The position numbers and the translations under genes are program-made. Below, one piece after another: positions 1 to 9,921 of a DNA stretch of 61,374 nucleotides; position 1 is the first letter of the stretch, and every line of letters begins with the position of its first letter. The DNA is from a virus: IMG/VR virus record IMGVR_UViG_3300009790_000009, positions 1 to 61,374 of that record; one strand, given 5' to 3'. Below the pieces are notes generated by a model. The model searched no databases and was not told the origin of the DNA. It saw nothing but the letters and a program-made list of their open reading frames with translations.

Positions 1-1
1 A

Positions 2-1024
2 AATCCAGGAGCTGGATATAATATGGATCCATTAACATTAGTTCATAATCCATATATTGCTGGGTTTAATAGAAGAGATTTAATTGCAGTTGTATCAAAT
101 AAAGTTGGATCATTTAATCCAAATGAAAATTTACAACAAACAGTATCGTTACCAGGTTATTTAATTAACCACAGCAACAGTTCAACTAACGGTATAACAT
201 TAGCAGCTAATAGTGCTGCAATAACAATTGGTGAAGGTGTAATTCAATTAACAACTAATGCCACAGGCATTATTGAAAGTTCTAATGCTACACATATTAA
301 AGTAAAAGAAACAGTAGGAGCTTTTGATGATTCTTATGTTGTTCAAACACAATCATCAGGAGCTAACGTAACACCACTGACTAGTGGAGTAGTACAACAA
401 TCTGCATCAGCAATTGCAACAGGTGCATTTAAATCATCATCAACTGTTAATGGAGTAGAACAAATTAAAATTAGAAGATTAAAATTTGGTCAAGCATTTG
501 CAAATGGATCTACTTTAACAGGATTATCTTCTGGAGCAACAGCTACTGTTGAAAATGTATATGATGATGAAGATACAATGCCAATAGGATTAAATGCAAC
601 AATATCAGCAAACGTACAAACAGCTAACGGAATTGCAACAGGATTAGAGATTTTAGATTCTGGATATGGATATGAACAAAACTCAACAGTACAATTAACA
701 GCAGCTAATACAGCATATATTGTAACTGGTACAGCAGATGTTACAAAACAAGGCGTAGGACAAGGCTATTGGGTCAATAGGCGCTCGTTCCCAAGTGACA
801 TAAATAAAATACATGACAATGATTATTATCAGGACTATTCTTACGTAACAAGAACTGGTATATCATTAGAAAGATATGAAGACCAGTTAAAAGAGATTTT
901 ACACGTTGCTGGCCTAAAACTATTTGGTGAAGTTGTCAAAGTAGAAGATTCAGTTGCTTTAACACTATCAATAGCTAATAGTAGTATAGCCTCAGCTAAT
1001 GCTTATGAATCTTGGATGAATTAA
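2..1024 (+). CDS. Baseplate/virion structural protein, C-terminal part (truncated by window edge)
   Basis: The reading frame is open to the left edge (residues N-P-G-A-G-Y-N precede the first internal Met at 23), so this is the C-terminal part of a longer gene. It is rich in Asn, Thr, Ser and Gly with beta-type repeats. Its last ~90 residues hold a pattern (YYQDYSYVTRTG, then LKEILHVAGLKLFGEV) that I associate with C-termini of large baseplate-wedge or tail proteins of marine T4-like phages. Its place directly upstream of gp8, which it overlaps by one base (TAATG), fits gp6 or gp7 in T4 gene order. Which of the two it is cannot be decided from this fragment. Confidence 0.6.
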   Translation, partial: NPGAGYNMDPLTLVHNPYIAGFNRRDLIAVVSNKVGSFNPNENLQQTVSLPGYLINHSNSSTNGITLAANSAAITIGEGVIQLTTNATGIIESSNATHIKVKETVGAFDDSYVVQTQSSGANVTPLTSGVVQQSASAIATGAFKSSSTVNGVEQIKIRRLKFGQAFANGSTLTGLSSGATATVENVYDDEDTMPIGLNATISANVQTANGIATGLEILDSGYGYEQNSTVQLTAANTAYIVTGTADVTKQGVGQGYWVNRRSFPSDINKIHDNDYYQDYSYVTRTGISLERYEDQLKEILHVAGLKLFGEVVKVEDSVALTLSIANSSIASANAYESWMN

Positions 1025-3285
1025 TGAGTAAAGTAATAACAAAAAATTTCAACGTACACAGTGCAATCCAGTTTAAGGAAAGTTTCACAGAGCCTGCAAA
1101 TACGCTCTTATATCTTTTCTATGGTAATCATAAACCTTGGACAGACGATAACAACCCACCATCTACAAAAAATGCTATGGCGAATGTACATTTCGGTTCA
1201 TATGATAATATGATAGGTGGTAAACAGGTTACTGATACTGATGTACTCCATATGGTCAATAGAAAAACTTGGACCAATAACACACCTTACGCAATGTATG
1301 ATGATACTACTGAAGATCTTCATACTAAAGATTTCTTTGTGGTTGTTTCAGAACAATCAAAATATAATGTCTTTAAATGTTTAGATAATAACTATGGAGC
1401 CAATTCAATACAAGCTCCTTCTATTTTAGAGACTTCTGCGAATGATGAAGTATATATAACATCGACTGATGGTTATCAATGGAAATATATGTATACCATA
1501 CCATCAGCTAAGTGGGATAAATTTGCAACAGCAGATTACATGCCTGTGATCGCTAATTCTGATGTCACCTCCGCCGCAGTACCAGGTAGTATAAGTGCCA
1601 TCAAAGTAACGGATTCAGGCCGGGACTATGCAGCTTATGCTAATGGATTCGTTACGGAGTTTGGTGTAGGAGGTGATCCAAAATTAATAGCTATAGCTTC
1701 ACCATCATCATATGTGTATAGTTTCGGTACTGATTCTATATCAGGTTTTGTTAAAGAAGAAGTTGAAACAAAATATCTAGAATCAATATTAGTTGTTGAT
1801 GGAGGTGCAGGATTTGCAACTTCAGATACTATTACAGTTACCGGACCAGCTACTATTAATGCTACAGCTAATATAGCATCAGTAAATGCTACTGGTGGTA
1901 TAACTGGTATTAATATTACATCTCGTGGTAAATCATATTCAGGAACACCAACAGTTACTGTTGCAGGTGCTTCTAATACAGCTGCAGCTAATTTAATTGC
2001 AAGAGTTGGATCTGCTAATGGTGTTGTAGTATCATCTAATTCAACAACGTTGACAATTGGTAATATTAATGGTAACATAGATGATAATGATCAAATAAGA
2101 GGTGTATCATCAAATACTTATGCTAATGTGTCATCAAGAACAATGGAAGGTGATTCTTTATCTAGTAATACAGATTTCTATAAAGGATCTTCTTTATATG
2201 TTGAAAGAGGAACAGGAGCAGGACAATTAGGTATTATTGATGAGTATATTGTTACAGCCAATGAAAAGAGAGTATTATTAGCAAATTCATTTAGTGTTAA
2301 CTTAGATTCAACATCATTTTATAGTATTGGACCACAAGTTCAAATATTAGGTGATGGATCCGGAGCATCAGCTAGAGCTGTAATTAATAGCACATTAAAT
2401 GCTAATGTTGTAGCAAATGTCCAAATGGTTACTACAGGTAATAGTTATACTTGGGCATCATGTACAATTCAAGGTAATACAGGATTTGTAACTAATGCAG
2501 TATCAAATTCTTATATTACAACATCTTCAACTGCTCGAGCAATTATATCACCACAAGGCGGACATGGATCAACTGTATTACAAGAATTATTTGCAAATAA
2601 AATTGGTATTAGTGTATCAATAGCTAATACAGAAAGTGCTAAATTAGCAACTTCAAATGATTTTAGAGAAATTGGATTATTAAAAGATCCTTTATTTGCA
2701 AATGGTACTTTTGTATTAACAAGTAGTACAACAAACTTTACTGCTGGAGAAAAAATTACAGGTCAAACATCTAATGCAACTGCTATTACAGTATCAGCAA
2801 ACGCATCAGGTATTGCATATAAAGATATAAGAGGCTTCTTTACAGCTGGTGAAACTATTAAAGGTAATACTTCACCACAAGGTAATGCAGTAATACAAAC
2901 AGTGGCTCAACCGACAACTGTGTTTAGACAAACACATAAATATACTACAGAACTGAGTTATGCTGGAACATTGGGTGATGGTCTAGTTGAAGATGAAAAA
3001 GTATCACAAGATTCATCTTTAGCAAATGGTTATGTAGTAACTACTCCAGGCTCCGCGAATGGCGCTGTAGAATTGACAGGAGTTAAGAATGTTTTCTTAC
3101 TGTCGGATGTTTCGGGAGATAAATATTTTAGTGGAGCTAATAGTGCTGCACAAATGAAATTAACAGAGGTTGCTCTACCAGAAGTAAAAGACGGATCTGG
3201 AGAAGTAATCTATAAAGAATCAATGAGTCCTGTCGCGAGAGCAAATAACCAGACAGAGACATTTAAACTAGTATTGGAATTTTAG
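1024..3285 (+). CDS. 8: Baseplate wedge protein, T4 gp8-like, enlarged
   Basis: The N-terminal ~185 residues carry the gp8 pattern: a conserved opening with LLYLFYGNHKPW, a middle NVFKCLDNN and GYQWKYMYTIP. The C-terminus ends NQTETFKLVLEF, like the C-terminal beta strand of T4 gp8. T4 gp8 has 334 residues; this protein has about 753, with several hundred residues of Gly/Asn/Thr-rich repeats inserted between the conserved ends. In T4, gp8 is a dimeric wedge component of the baseplate. I chose ATG 1024, which overlaps the preceding stop codon; an in-frame TTG at 1012 is less likely. Gene order supports the call. Confidence 0.8.
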   Translation: MSKVITKNFNVHSAIQFKESFTEPANTLLYLFYGNHKPWTDDNNPPSTKNAMANVHFGSYDNMIGGKQVTDTDVLHMVNRKTWTNNTPYAMYDDTTEDLHTKDFFVVVSEQSKYNVFKCLDNNYGANSIQAPSILETSANDEVYITSTDGYQWKYMYTIPSAKWDKFATADYMPVIANSDVTSAAVPGSISAIKVTDSGRDYAAYANGFVTEFGVGGDPKLIAIASPSSYVYSFGTDSISGFVKEEVETKYLESILVVDGGAGFATSDTITVTGPATINATANIASVNATGGITGINITSRGKSYSGTPTVTVAGASNTAAANLIARVGSANGVVVSSNSTTLTIGNINGNIDDNDQIRGVSSNTYANVSSRTMEGDSLSSNTDFYKGSSLYVERGTGAGQLGIIDEYIVTANEKRVLLANSFSVNLDSTSFYSIGPQVQILGDGSGASARAVINSTLNANVVANVQMVTTGNSYTWASCTIQGNTGFVTNAVSNSYITTSSTARAIISPQGGHGSTVLQELFANKIGISVSIANTESAKLATSNDFREIGLLKDPLFANGTFVLTSSTTNFTAGEKITGQTSNATAITVSANASGIAYKDIRGFFTAGETIKGNTSPQGNAVIQTVAQPTTVFRQTHKYTTELSYAGTLGDGLVEDEKVSQDSSLANGYVVTTPGSANGAVELTGVKNVFLLSDVSGDKYFSGANSAAQMKLTEVALPEVKDGSGEVIYKESMSPVARANNQTETFKLVLEF

Positions 3286-3293
3286 GATAAGTA

Positions 3294-6200
3294 ATGGCGA
3301 ATTTAACAACTGATTTTAACGTAAGTCCTTATTACGACGACCACGATGAGTCAAAAAAATATTCACGTGTGCTATTTAAACCTGCTGTTGCTATTCAAGC
3401 GAGAGAGTTAACACAACTACAAACATTATTACAGGCACAGGTTGAAAGATTTGGTAATAATATCTATAAAGAAGGGACTATTATCGAAGGTTGTCAAATA
3501 ACTTTTGATGATTATTATTCATTCGTTAAAATTACTGATTTAGATACTGCAGGTGTTGTAGTAGCACCATCAACATATACTGGATACTTTGCAAAAGGTT
3601 CAACTACAGGTGTTGTAGCACAAGTATCAGCATACGCAGACGGTCTTGTATCACAGGATCCAAACTTAACTACTTTATATATTGATTATATTAAAGCAGG
3701 ATCAAGTGGTCAAAAAATATTTAATCATTCTGAAACAATCGAAATTCATTCAAGTGAATTTGCAAACGATTCAAGTCCAATAGCAACTATTACAGCTGCT
3801 GGTGGATCAATAACTACTGCAGCACAGGCAGTTGGTGATGCATTTGCAGTTCAGACATCAGAAGGTATAATTTATTCAAAAGGGCATTTCTTAAAAGTAG
3901 GTGCTAATACAGTTATTGCATCTAAGTATGACAGATATCCAGATAATGTGTCTGTTGGATTTAATGTTAAAGAAACAATTGTTACAGCAGATAGTGATAA
4001 CTCATTAAAAGATAATGCAGCTGGATTTAATAACGAAAATGCACCTGGTGCAGATAGATTAAAATTAGATCCTTATCTAGATGCTATTCCAACATCACAA
4101 GCAAGAGCAAATACAGACTTCTTAGCATTAGTTGATTTCCAGGCTGGTTTAGCTACATCAAAAAGATTTGATACACAGTGGAACTCTATTGGCGAAGAAA
4201 TGGCCAAGAAAACAAAAGAGACATCTGGAAGCTTTACAGTAACACAAAACCAATTTGCATCAGAATCAGCAAACACAACACACTTTAAAGTAGCAATTAG
4301 TCCAGGACTACATTATGTAAATGGACAAAGAGCAGAACAATTTAATACAACTAGAATAGCAGTTCCTAAAGCAATTGCTAATGCTAGTATGTCAGATGTA
4401 ACAGTAACTACAAACCAAGGTTATTATGTTGTATGTAAAGAATTAATTGGTAACTTTGCATCTAATACAATGCCAACTGTTTCATTAAGAGACACGGCTG
4501 GAACTTCAGTTACTGATGGTGATGCATTAAGTGTTGCACCAGGTAACGAAATAGGAACAGCAACATTACAAACAGTCATTCATTCTGAGGGTGGTAATAT
4601 AGCTAAGAATGCTACTTATAAAGTATTCTTAATGAATATTAAAATGAGTGCAGGAAAGAGATTCCATGAAGTTAGATCACTTCATGATTCTGGCGAAGGA
4701 ACAGCTGACATTGTTTTAGAGAATGATGGTATAAGAAATAAAGCTGTATTAAAAGAACAAGGCGCTACTATGATGTTGTGGCCTTTACCAATGCCAGCAA
4801 TTAAAGAAACAACTAGTGCTGATTTCATTTTTAGAACACAATCACAAGCATCAGTTTCATCATCAAACGTTATATCACTATCATTAGGATCAGGGTTATC
4901 ATTCCCTTATAGTGGTACTTTAACAGAAGAACAAAAGAAAGATTGGATTATAACTGCTAATACTACTGGATCAAATCTAGTACAAGGTGTACCATTATGG
5001 ACATCAGCAGCTAATATTCAAATATCAGGAACTACAGCCAATATAGATATTTCGGGCATAACTTCAGGAGCTCCATCTTCAGCATTTAATATTACATATA
5101 ATGCTAGGAAGGCTTCTGCTACACCATTAAAGAAAACAGAAAAGACCATATATGTCAAATTAGATACTGCTAACAATGCAGCAACAAATGCAGGACCATG
5201 GTCGTTGGGTGTACCAGATGTCCAATCAATTGAAGCTGTTTATATTTCTAATACATCAGTGTATGCTAACTCTACAGGATCTAGTTTTACTGACTCTAAA
5301 GACAACTTTATGTTAGAAGATGGTCAGAAGATTCAGCATTATGGATTATCAAATCTTTCATTGAAACCAGGTAATTCAGTAACATCAAATTATAAGATGT
5401 TAGTTAAATGTAAAGTATTTCAATCTGATTCCCCATCTGGAGGTGTTGGATTCTATACTGTATCATCATATAAACAATCAGATGGTACAACTGCATTAGA
5501 TCCAAGTGATATACCATTATTCGTTGATCAAGATAGAGGCAGATCATACGATTTAAGAAATGTTATTGATGGTAGACCTCAAGTAGCCAATACTGGAGCA
5601 TTTGGACTTACAGTAGCTGCAGCTACAATTAACCCAACTGCAACGGAAGCATTTACGTCAGCTGACCACTTTATAGCTTCCCCAGATCAACAGTTTACAA
5701 CAGATCTAGTTTACTACTTAGGTAGAATTGATAAGTTAATGATTACATCGACAGGGTATATTACTACCAAGAAAGGTGTACCATCATCTAAACCGATTCC
5801 TCCACAAGACGTGCCAGATTCAATGAACTTGGGTACAATAGTAGTACCTCCTTATCCTTCATTAACTTCTAATGAAGCAAGAAGTAAAAAACGAACAACA
5901 CAATCAGTTAAAATTAAGCCAGCAACTAATAGACGTTATACAATGTCAGAAATTGGTCAAATAGATAGAAGGCTTAAAAACTTAGAATATTACACAACAC
6001 TTAGTCAGCTAGAACAAAAAACAAGTAATATGGCTATTACTGATGCACAAGGTAATGATAGATTTAAAAATGGTATCTTTGTAGATCCAGCAACAGATTT
6101 AAATTCTTCAGATATAAGAAATAGAGAATTTAGATGTAAGGTTGATCCAACAGCATCAGTATTTCATCCACCTGCACCAAAAGATGATATAGATTTAGTT

Positions 6201-7640
6201 GTAGCTAATACATCAAATGTAATAGACCAAGACGGTCAATTCATGCTTAAAGCATCAGAGCACTTATTAAAAGAACAGACAGGTGCTACACATGCAAGAA
6301 CATGTACAGAATCATATTATAAACATTTTGGTTCAGTAAAAATATCCCCACCAATGGATAACGGTTATGATGTAACTGAAATGCCTACACAGGAAATTAT
6401 TAATGATACTGCAACAGGTGTTCAAGAATTGTTTGATGGTATTAATGAATTTTATCCATTAACTAGAACATCTACAGAACTTATTGGATCTGATGAACAA
6501 TCACAATCTGAATCAGAAGTAACCAAAGATCATTTCGATTATTACTGGCATGACTGGGATTACTATACAGGTTATAATGGTCATTGGCGTAATGATGGTT
6601 ACTATGGGCATTATGGTCAAGACTATGGATGGTATGGTTGGGGCTATGAAGGTTACGTAGAAACAACAACTACAACAACTACAACAGAAACAACAGATAC
6701 TTATTTAAAGACAACTGAACAATTGGCTATAGGTGTTAAAGAAACTACTGAAAAGGTAGGTGACTTTATAACTGATATATCATTCAATCCATTCATGAGA
6801 GCTAAAACAATTAAGATAGTTGCTTGGGGATTGAGACCAAATTTAAGACATTATTTCTATTTTGATAATCAGTCTATTGATGATAAAGTTAAAAAAGGAT
6901 TCCTTAATCCACCTGGCTGGACTAATGGTGAAGTTATCGGCAATGTTGCTGGAGGAATTCATCCTAAGTTCGTAGAACCAACAGGTACTAAAGGAGAAGC
7001 AGTCACAGCAGGTGCTCAAGGCATGCTCGCAGCAGTGTTCTATTTACCTGCTAGCACATTCCATGTCGGAGATAGAGAATTAGTTATTTCAGATTCTTCA
7101 TCACTAGCTGGCCTTAAAGGTTCTGTTTCTAAAGCAAGTGTTAAATATAATGCTTATAACTATAGCGCTGAGAAAACAGAATATACAATGACAACTAGAG
7201 CTCCAACATTTAGTATGTCATCTTCACACGACCAATATGAAGAAGTGACTGTAGATACACATACTGATGTAACATCTAATACATATTGGAGTTGGAATGA
7301 TAACTATTATGATCAATATTATTCAAATGGTTATTGGACATCTGATGGTCTTGTAATTAATAGCTATGCAAATTCATCAGTAAATACAATATGGGCAGAT
7401 TCAGAAATAGGAATTACTTCTATTAACGCAGCTGCATATACAGGATTGAATTTCTCATATGATGCAACAGACTTAAAAGTATATCCTAATACTACTACCA
7501 CAACAACAGGAACAGGTGATAAAGCTACAGGAGCTATTACAGGATCCGGAGGCGGAGCTAATAATTATAGTTATGTCGATGACTTCGCGAAGAATTGGAC
7601 TGATGGAACGTTCAATCTTATGATAGGGGGAATATTCTAA
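3294..7640 (+). CDS. Giant baseplate/tail structural protein with DUF4815-like N-terminus
   Basis: This 1448-residue protein begins with a segment matching the DUF4815 family of marine T4-like phages (KYSRVLFKPAVAIQARELTQ near residue 23, then QVERFGNNIYKEG). Family members are virion structural proteins near the baseplate and fibre genes; the exact role is not established. The middle holds beta-rich repeats. Around residues 1080-1122 there is a Tyr/Trp/Gly/His-rich stretch followed by a run of eight Thr, and a second aromatic-rich stretch lies near 1329-1352. The start is ATG 3294, eight bases after the gp8-like stop; the next gene starts on its last base (TAATG). By position it occupies the gp9/gp10 slot of T4, but I cannot show orthology. 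Confidence 0.7.
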   Translation: MANLTTDFNVSPYYDDHDESKKYSRVLFKPAVAIQARELTQLQTLLQAQVERFGNNIYKEGTIIEGCQITFDDYYSFVKITDLDTAGVVVAPSTYTGYFAKGSTTGVVAQVSAYADGLVSQDPNLTTLYIDYIKAGSSGQKIFNHSETIEIHSSEFANDSSPIATITAAGGSITTAAQAVGDAFAVQTSEGIIYSKGHFLKVGANTVIASKYDRYPDNVSVGFNVKETIVTADSDNSLKDNAAGFNNENAPGADRLKLDPYLDAIPTSQARANTDFLALVDFQAGLATSKRFDTQWNSIGEEMAKKTKETSGSFTVTQNQFASESANTTHFKVAISPGLHYVNGQRAEQFNTTRIAVPKAIANASMSDVTVTTNQGYYVVCKELIGNFASNTMPTVSLRDTAGTSVTDGDALSVAPGNEIGTATLQTVIHSEGGNIAKNATYKVFLMNIKMSAGKRFHEVRSLHDSGEGTADIVLENDGIRNKAVLKEQGATMMLWPLPMPAIKETTSADFIFRTQSQASVSSSNVISLSLGSGLSFPYSGTLTEEQKKDWIITANTTGSNLVQGVPLWTSAANIQISGTTANIDISGITSGAPSSAFNITYNARKASATPLKKTEKTIYVKLDTANNAATNAGPWSLGVPDVQSIEAVYISNTSVYANSTGSSFTDSKDNFMLEDGQKIQHYGLSNLSLKPGNSVTSNYKMLVKCKVFQSDSPSGGVGFYTVSSYKQSDGTTALDPSDIPLFVDQDRGRSYDLRNVIDGRPQVANTGAFGLTVAAATINPTATEAFTSADHFIASPDQQFTTDLVYYLGRIDKLMITSTGYITTKKGVPSSKPIPPQDVPDSMNLGTIVVPPYPSLTSNEARSKKRTTQSVKIKPATNRRYTMSEIGQIDRRLKNLEYYTTLSQLEQKTSNMAITDAQGNDRFKNGIFVDPATDLNSSDIRNREFRCKVDPTASVFHPPAPKDDIDLVVANTSNVIDQDGQFMLKASEHLLKEQTGATHARTCTESYYKHFGSVKISPPMDNGYDVTEMPTQEIINDTATGVQELFDGINEFYPLTRTSTELIGSDEQSQSESEVTKDHFDYYWHDWDYYTGYNGHWRNDGYYGHYGQDYGWYGWGYEGYVETTTTTTTTETTDTYLKTTEQLAIGVKETTEKVGDFITDISFNPFMRAKTIKIVAWGLRPNLRHYFYFDNQSIDDKVKKGFLNPPGWTNGEVIGNVAGGIHPKFVEPTGTKGEAVTAGAQGMLAAVFYLPASTFHVGDRELVISDSSSLAGLKGSVSKASVKYNAYNYSAEKTEYTMTTRAPTFSMSSSHDQYEEVTVDTHTDVTSNTYWSWNDNYYDQYYSNGYWTSDGLVINSYANSSVNTIWADSEIGITSINAAAYTGLNFSYDATDLKVYPNTTTTTTGTGDKATGAITGSGGGANNYSYVDDFAKNWTDGTFNLMIGGIF

Positions 7641-9667
7641 TGGCATTAACAAACAGTGATTACAAAGTAGATAGAAATCCTATCGCACAAACATTTAGGG
7701 TAGAAGCTAAAGATATTCCTGGTTCAGATGGTTGTTACTTAACAGCTGTTGATTTATTCTTTAAATCTGCAGCACCTAAAGCAGGTGTAACTGTATGGAT
7801 AGCTAATTGTGACAATGGTAAACCAGTAACATCACAATTAATAGAAGGAAGTGAGACTCATCTAATAGCAGATCAAATTCAAATATCAGATAATGCTACA
7901 ATACCAACAAGGGTTATATTTCCAGGTGCGGTATATGTAAAAGCAGGCAGACAATATGCAATATGTGTATATCCAGATGGTGGTAATCCAGACGTCAAAA
8001 TATTCGTTGCTCAACAAGGCGAAGAAGATGTTCTGTCAGGAGCAAAAAATCCAAACAATTGGAATGGTGGTACATTCTTTGCATCAGCTGGCGGCGCGTG
8101 GGAACCTAAATTAGATACTGATTTAAAATTTGCAATATATAGAGCAACCTTTGGAGCTGGTTATACTGGTAATGTAACCTTAACAAATGCTGACTTAGAG
8201 TTCTTTACATTAACAACTCAAACAGGAACCTTTACAAAAGGTGAAGAATTATGGCAAGTACCATCTTCTTATGTTAATGGTCATGCAACAGCAACATCTG
8301 GTAATACAACATTAGCAGGAACAAGTACAAAATTTAGTACTTGGTTTAGTGCTGGTGATACAATTGCATTGTATGCTAATTCAACAGTTTCAGATGTTGT
8401 TAAAATTAAATCAATTACATCTAATACCTCTATGGAATTATATCAAGGACCTTCGTTTGGTGCAACAGCTAATTTAGCATTAACGCCTTGTGGTGTTGTT
8501 GAAAAATATGAAACCAAAGACGGTGTTGTAAAGATTATAGTTAAAGATTCAACTGCTAAGACAGGAACATTATTTACACAATCAAGTAATATTAAAGGTG
8601 TAGATTCAAATGCTAATGCAGTAATTAGTACTATTGATAGTCATCCAATAAGTTATCTTAAACCATTTGTTGGTAGAACTACTCCATCAGCAACAAGAGT
8701 TTCATCAACCTTTACATCAACTAATGCTGCTGATATTACAGACACAGTAACTAAACCACTAATGTTCGGTTCTGATAATAGAATATCAGATCATGAAGGA
8801 GCTGTATTCTCCAAATCAAAAGAGATAGCAGATAATAGTGGTAATAAATCTTTTGTAGTAAGCACAACAATGAAAACAACTAATAAATTTGTTTCGCCAA
8901 TTGTTGATGGTGATATATCAATGTTAGAAACATATCATCATAAAATTAATAATGATAGTTCTAATGAAAGAACTTTTGGTCAAGGATCCGCTAATACTAA
9001 GTATGTTTCAAAAACAGTTACATTAGCAACAGGATTAGAAGCTGAAGATTTAAATGTTTATTTAACAGCATATAGACCAGCTAATACTACATTAGAATGT
9101 TATGCTAGAATTATTAATGCATCTGATACTGATACATTAATTGATAGACAGTGGACTAAATTGTTTGAAGAAGACGCACAGAAAAGTATGTTCAGTGATA
9201 ATAATCAATTGAATGATATGAGAGAATTTAAATTTAGTATACCACAAATACCTACAATAGATAGTACAAATAAACAAGCATATACTGCTAATACTACATC
9301 AGGTAGTACAGATATAACCACTAATGGTTCTGGATTTAGTTCCGGAGACTTAGTTGTAGTTTCAGATGGTACATGGGATACATATGCAACTGGTAGAGTT
9401 GTATCAGCAAACACAACTAAGATTGTATGTGGATCTGGAGTAGATGTAACTATTAGTAACGGTGACTTATATAAAGTTAAAACAGATGAAAAGAGATCAG
9501 CATTTAAACAAACAGTTGGATCATCATTTAGATTGAGATATTTTGATTCTTCAGGCAGAGAATTTGAGAACTTTAATATGTTCCAAATTAAGGTTGTGAT
9601 GTTAGCAGAACAAGCAAGAAGAGTTCCAAGAATTGCTGATGTAAGAGCAATAGCGTTGAGCGCATAA
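7640..9667 (+). CDS. Virion structural protein, tail-fibre/baseplate-associated
   Basis: A 675-residue protein. The N-terminal ~170 residues (DRNPIAQTFRVEAKD, a jelly-roll-like stretch with GVTVWIANCDNGKPV, AGRQYAICVY) look like the carbohydrate-binding-like domain found in many marine myovirus structural proteins. The middle is Thr/Ser/Asn-rich. The C-terminus (FRLRYFDSSGREFENFNMFQ, then RVPRIADVRAIALSA) resembles the end of large phage structural proteins. It is coupled to both neighbours by overlapping TAATG junctions, consistent with a stoichiometric virion assembly operon. No enzymatic motif is visible. The assignment rests on composition, context and general resemblance. Confidence 0.6.
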   Translation: MALTNSDYKVDRNPIAQTFRVEAKDIPGSDGCYLTAVDLFFKSAAPKAGVTVWIANCDNGKPVTSQLIEGSETHLIADQIQISDNATIPTRVIFPGAVYVKAGRQYAICVYPDGGNPDVKIFVAQQGEEDVLSGAKNPNNWNGGTFFASAGGAWEPKLDTDLKFAIYRATFGAGYTGNVTLTNADLEFFTLTTQTGTFTKGEELWQVPSSYVNGHATATSGNTTLAGTSTKFSTWFSAGDTIALYANSTVSDVVKIKSITSNTSMELYQGPSFGATANLALTPCGVVEKYETKDGVVKIIVKDSTAKTGTLFTQSSNIKGVDSNANAVISTIDSHPISYLKPFVGRTTPSATRVSSTFTSTNAADITDTVTKPLMFGSDNRISDHEGAVFSKSKEIADNSGNKSFVVSTTMKTTNKFVSPIVDGDISMLETYHHKINNDSSNERTFGQGSANTKYVSKTVTLATGLEAEDLNVYLTAYRPANTTLECYARIINASDTDTLIDRQWTKLFEEDAQKSMFSDNNQLNDMREFKFSIPQIPTIDSTNKQAYTANTTSGSTDITTNGSGFSSGDLVVVSDGTWDTYATGRVVSANTTKIVCGSGVDVTISNGDLYKVKTDEKRSAFKQTVGSSFRLRYFDSSGREFENFNMFQIKVVMLAEQARRVPRIADVRAIALSA

Positions 9668-9921
9668 TGTCAGAAAGATTTCAAAAAACAAATTTGCCCG
9701 GAATGGTTAAAGACCATGCGACTGGTGCAATACTAAATACTAATAAGGATGCTTTTGTAGCATATAAATCTAGGAAGGCTAAGATCATGGAATCGAATAA
9801 TAGAATTGATTCTATAGAGATGGTAGTAGCTAACTTACAAGTTGAATTACAAAAGAGTGATGATAAAATAACAGAGATTCATTCCATGTTAAAGGCAATG
9901 GTAGGAAATAATGGCGGATAA
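9667..9921 (+). CDS. Small coiled-coil protein between structural genes
   Basis: An 84-residue protein starting on the last base of the preceding stop (TAATG) and overlapping the next gene by 11 bases. Residues ~35-75 form a heptad-like amphipathic helix (SNNRIDSIEMVVANLQVELQ), suggesting a short coiled coil. Small proteins of this kind sit between fibre genes in marine T4-like phages; a role as connector or assembly chaperone is possible but not shown. Confidence 0.65.
   Translation: MSERFQKTNLPGMVKDHATGAILNTNKDAFVAYKSRKAKIMESNNRIDSIEMVVANLQVELQKSDDKITEIHSMLKAMVGNNGG

Noticed and set aside
17-24. TATAAT-like sequence at the left edge as a promoter
   Set aside because: It lies within an open frame continuing from outside the window and lacks a -35 match in the visible sequence.
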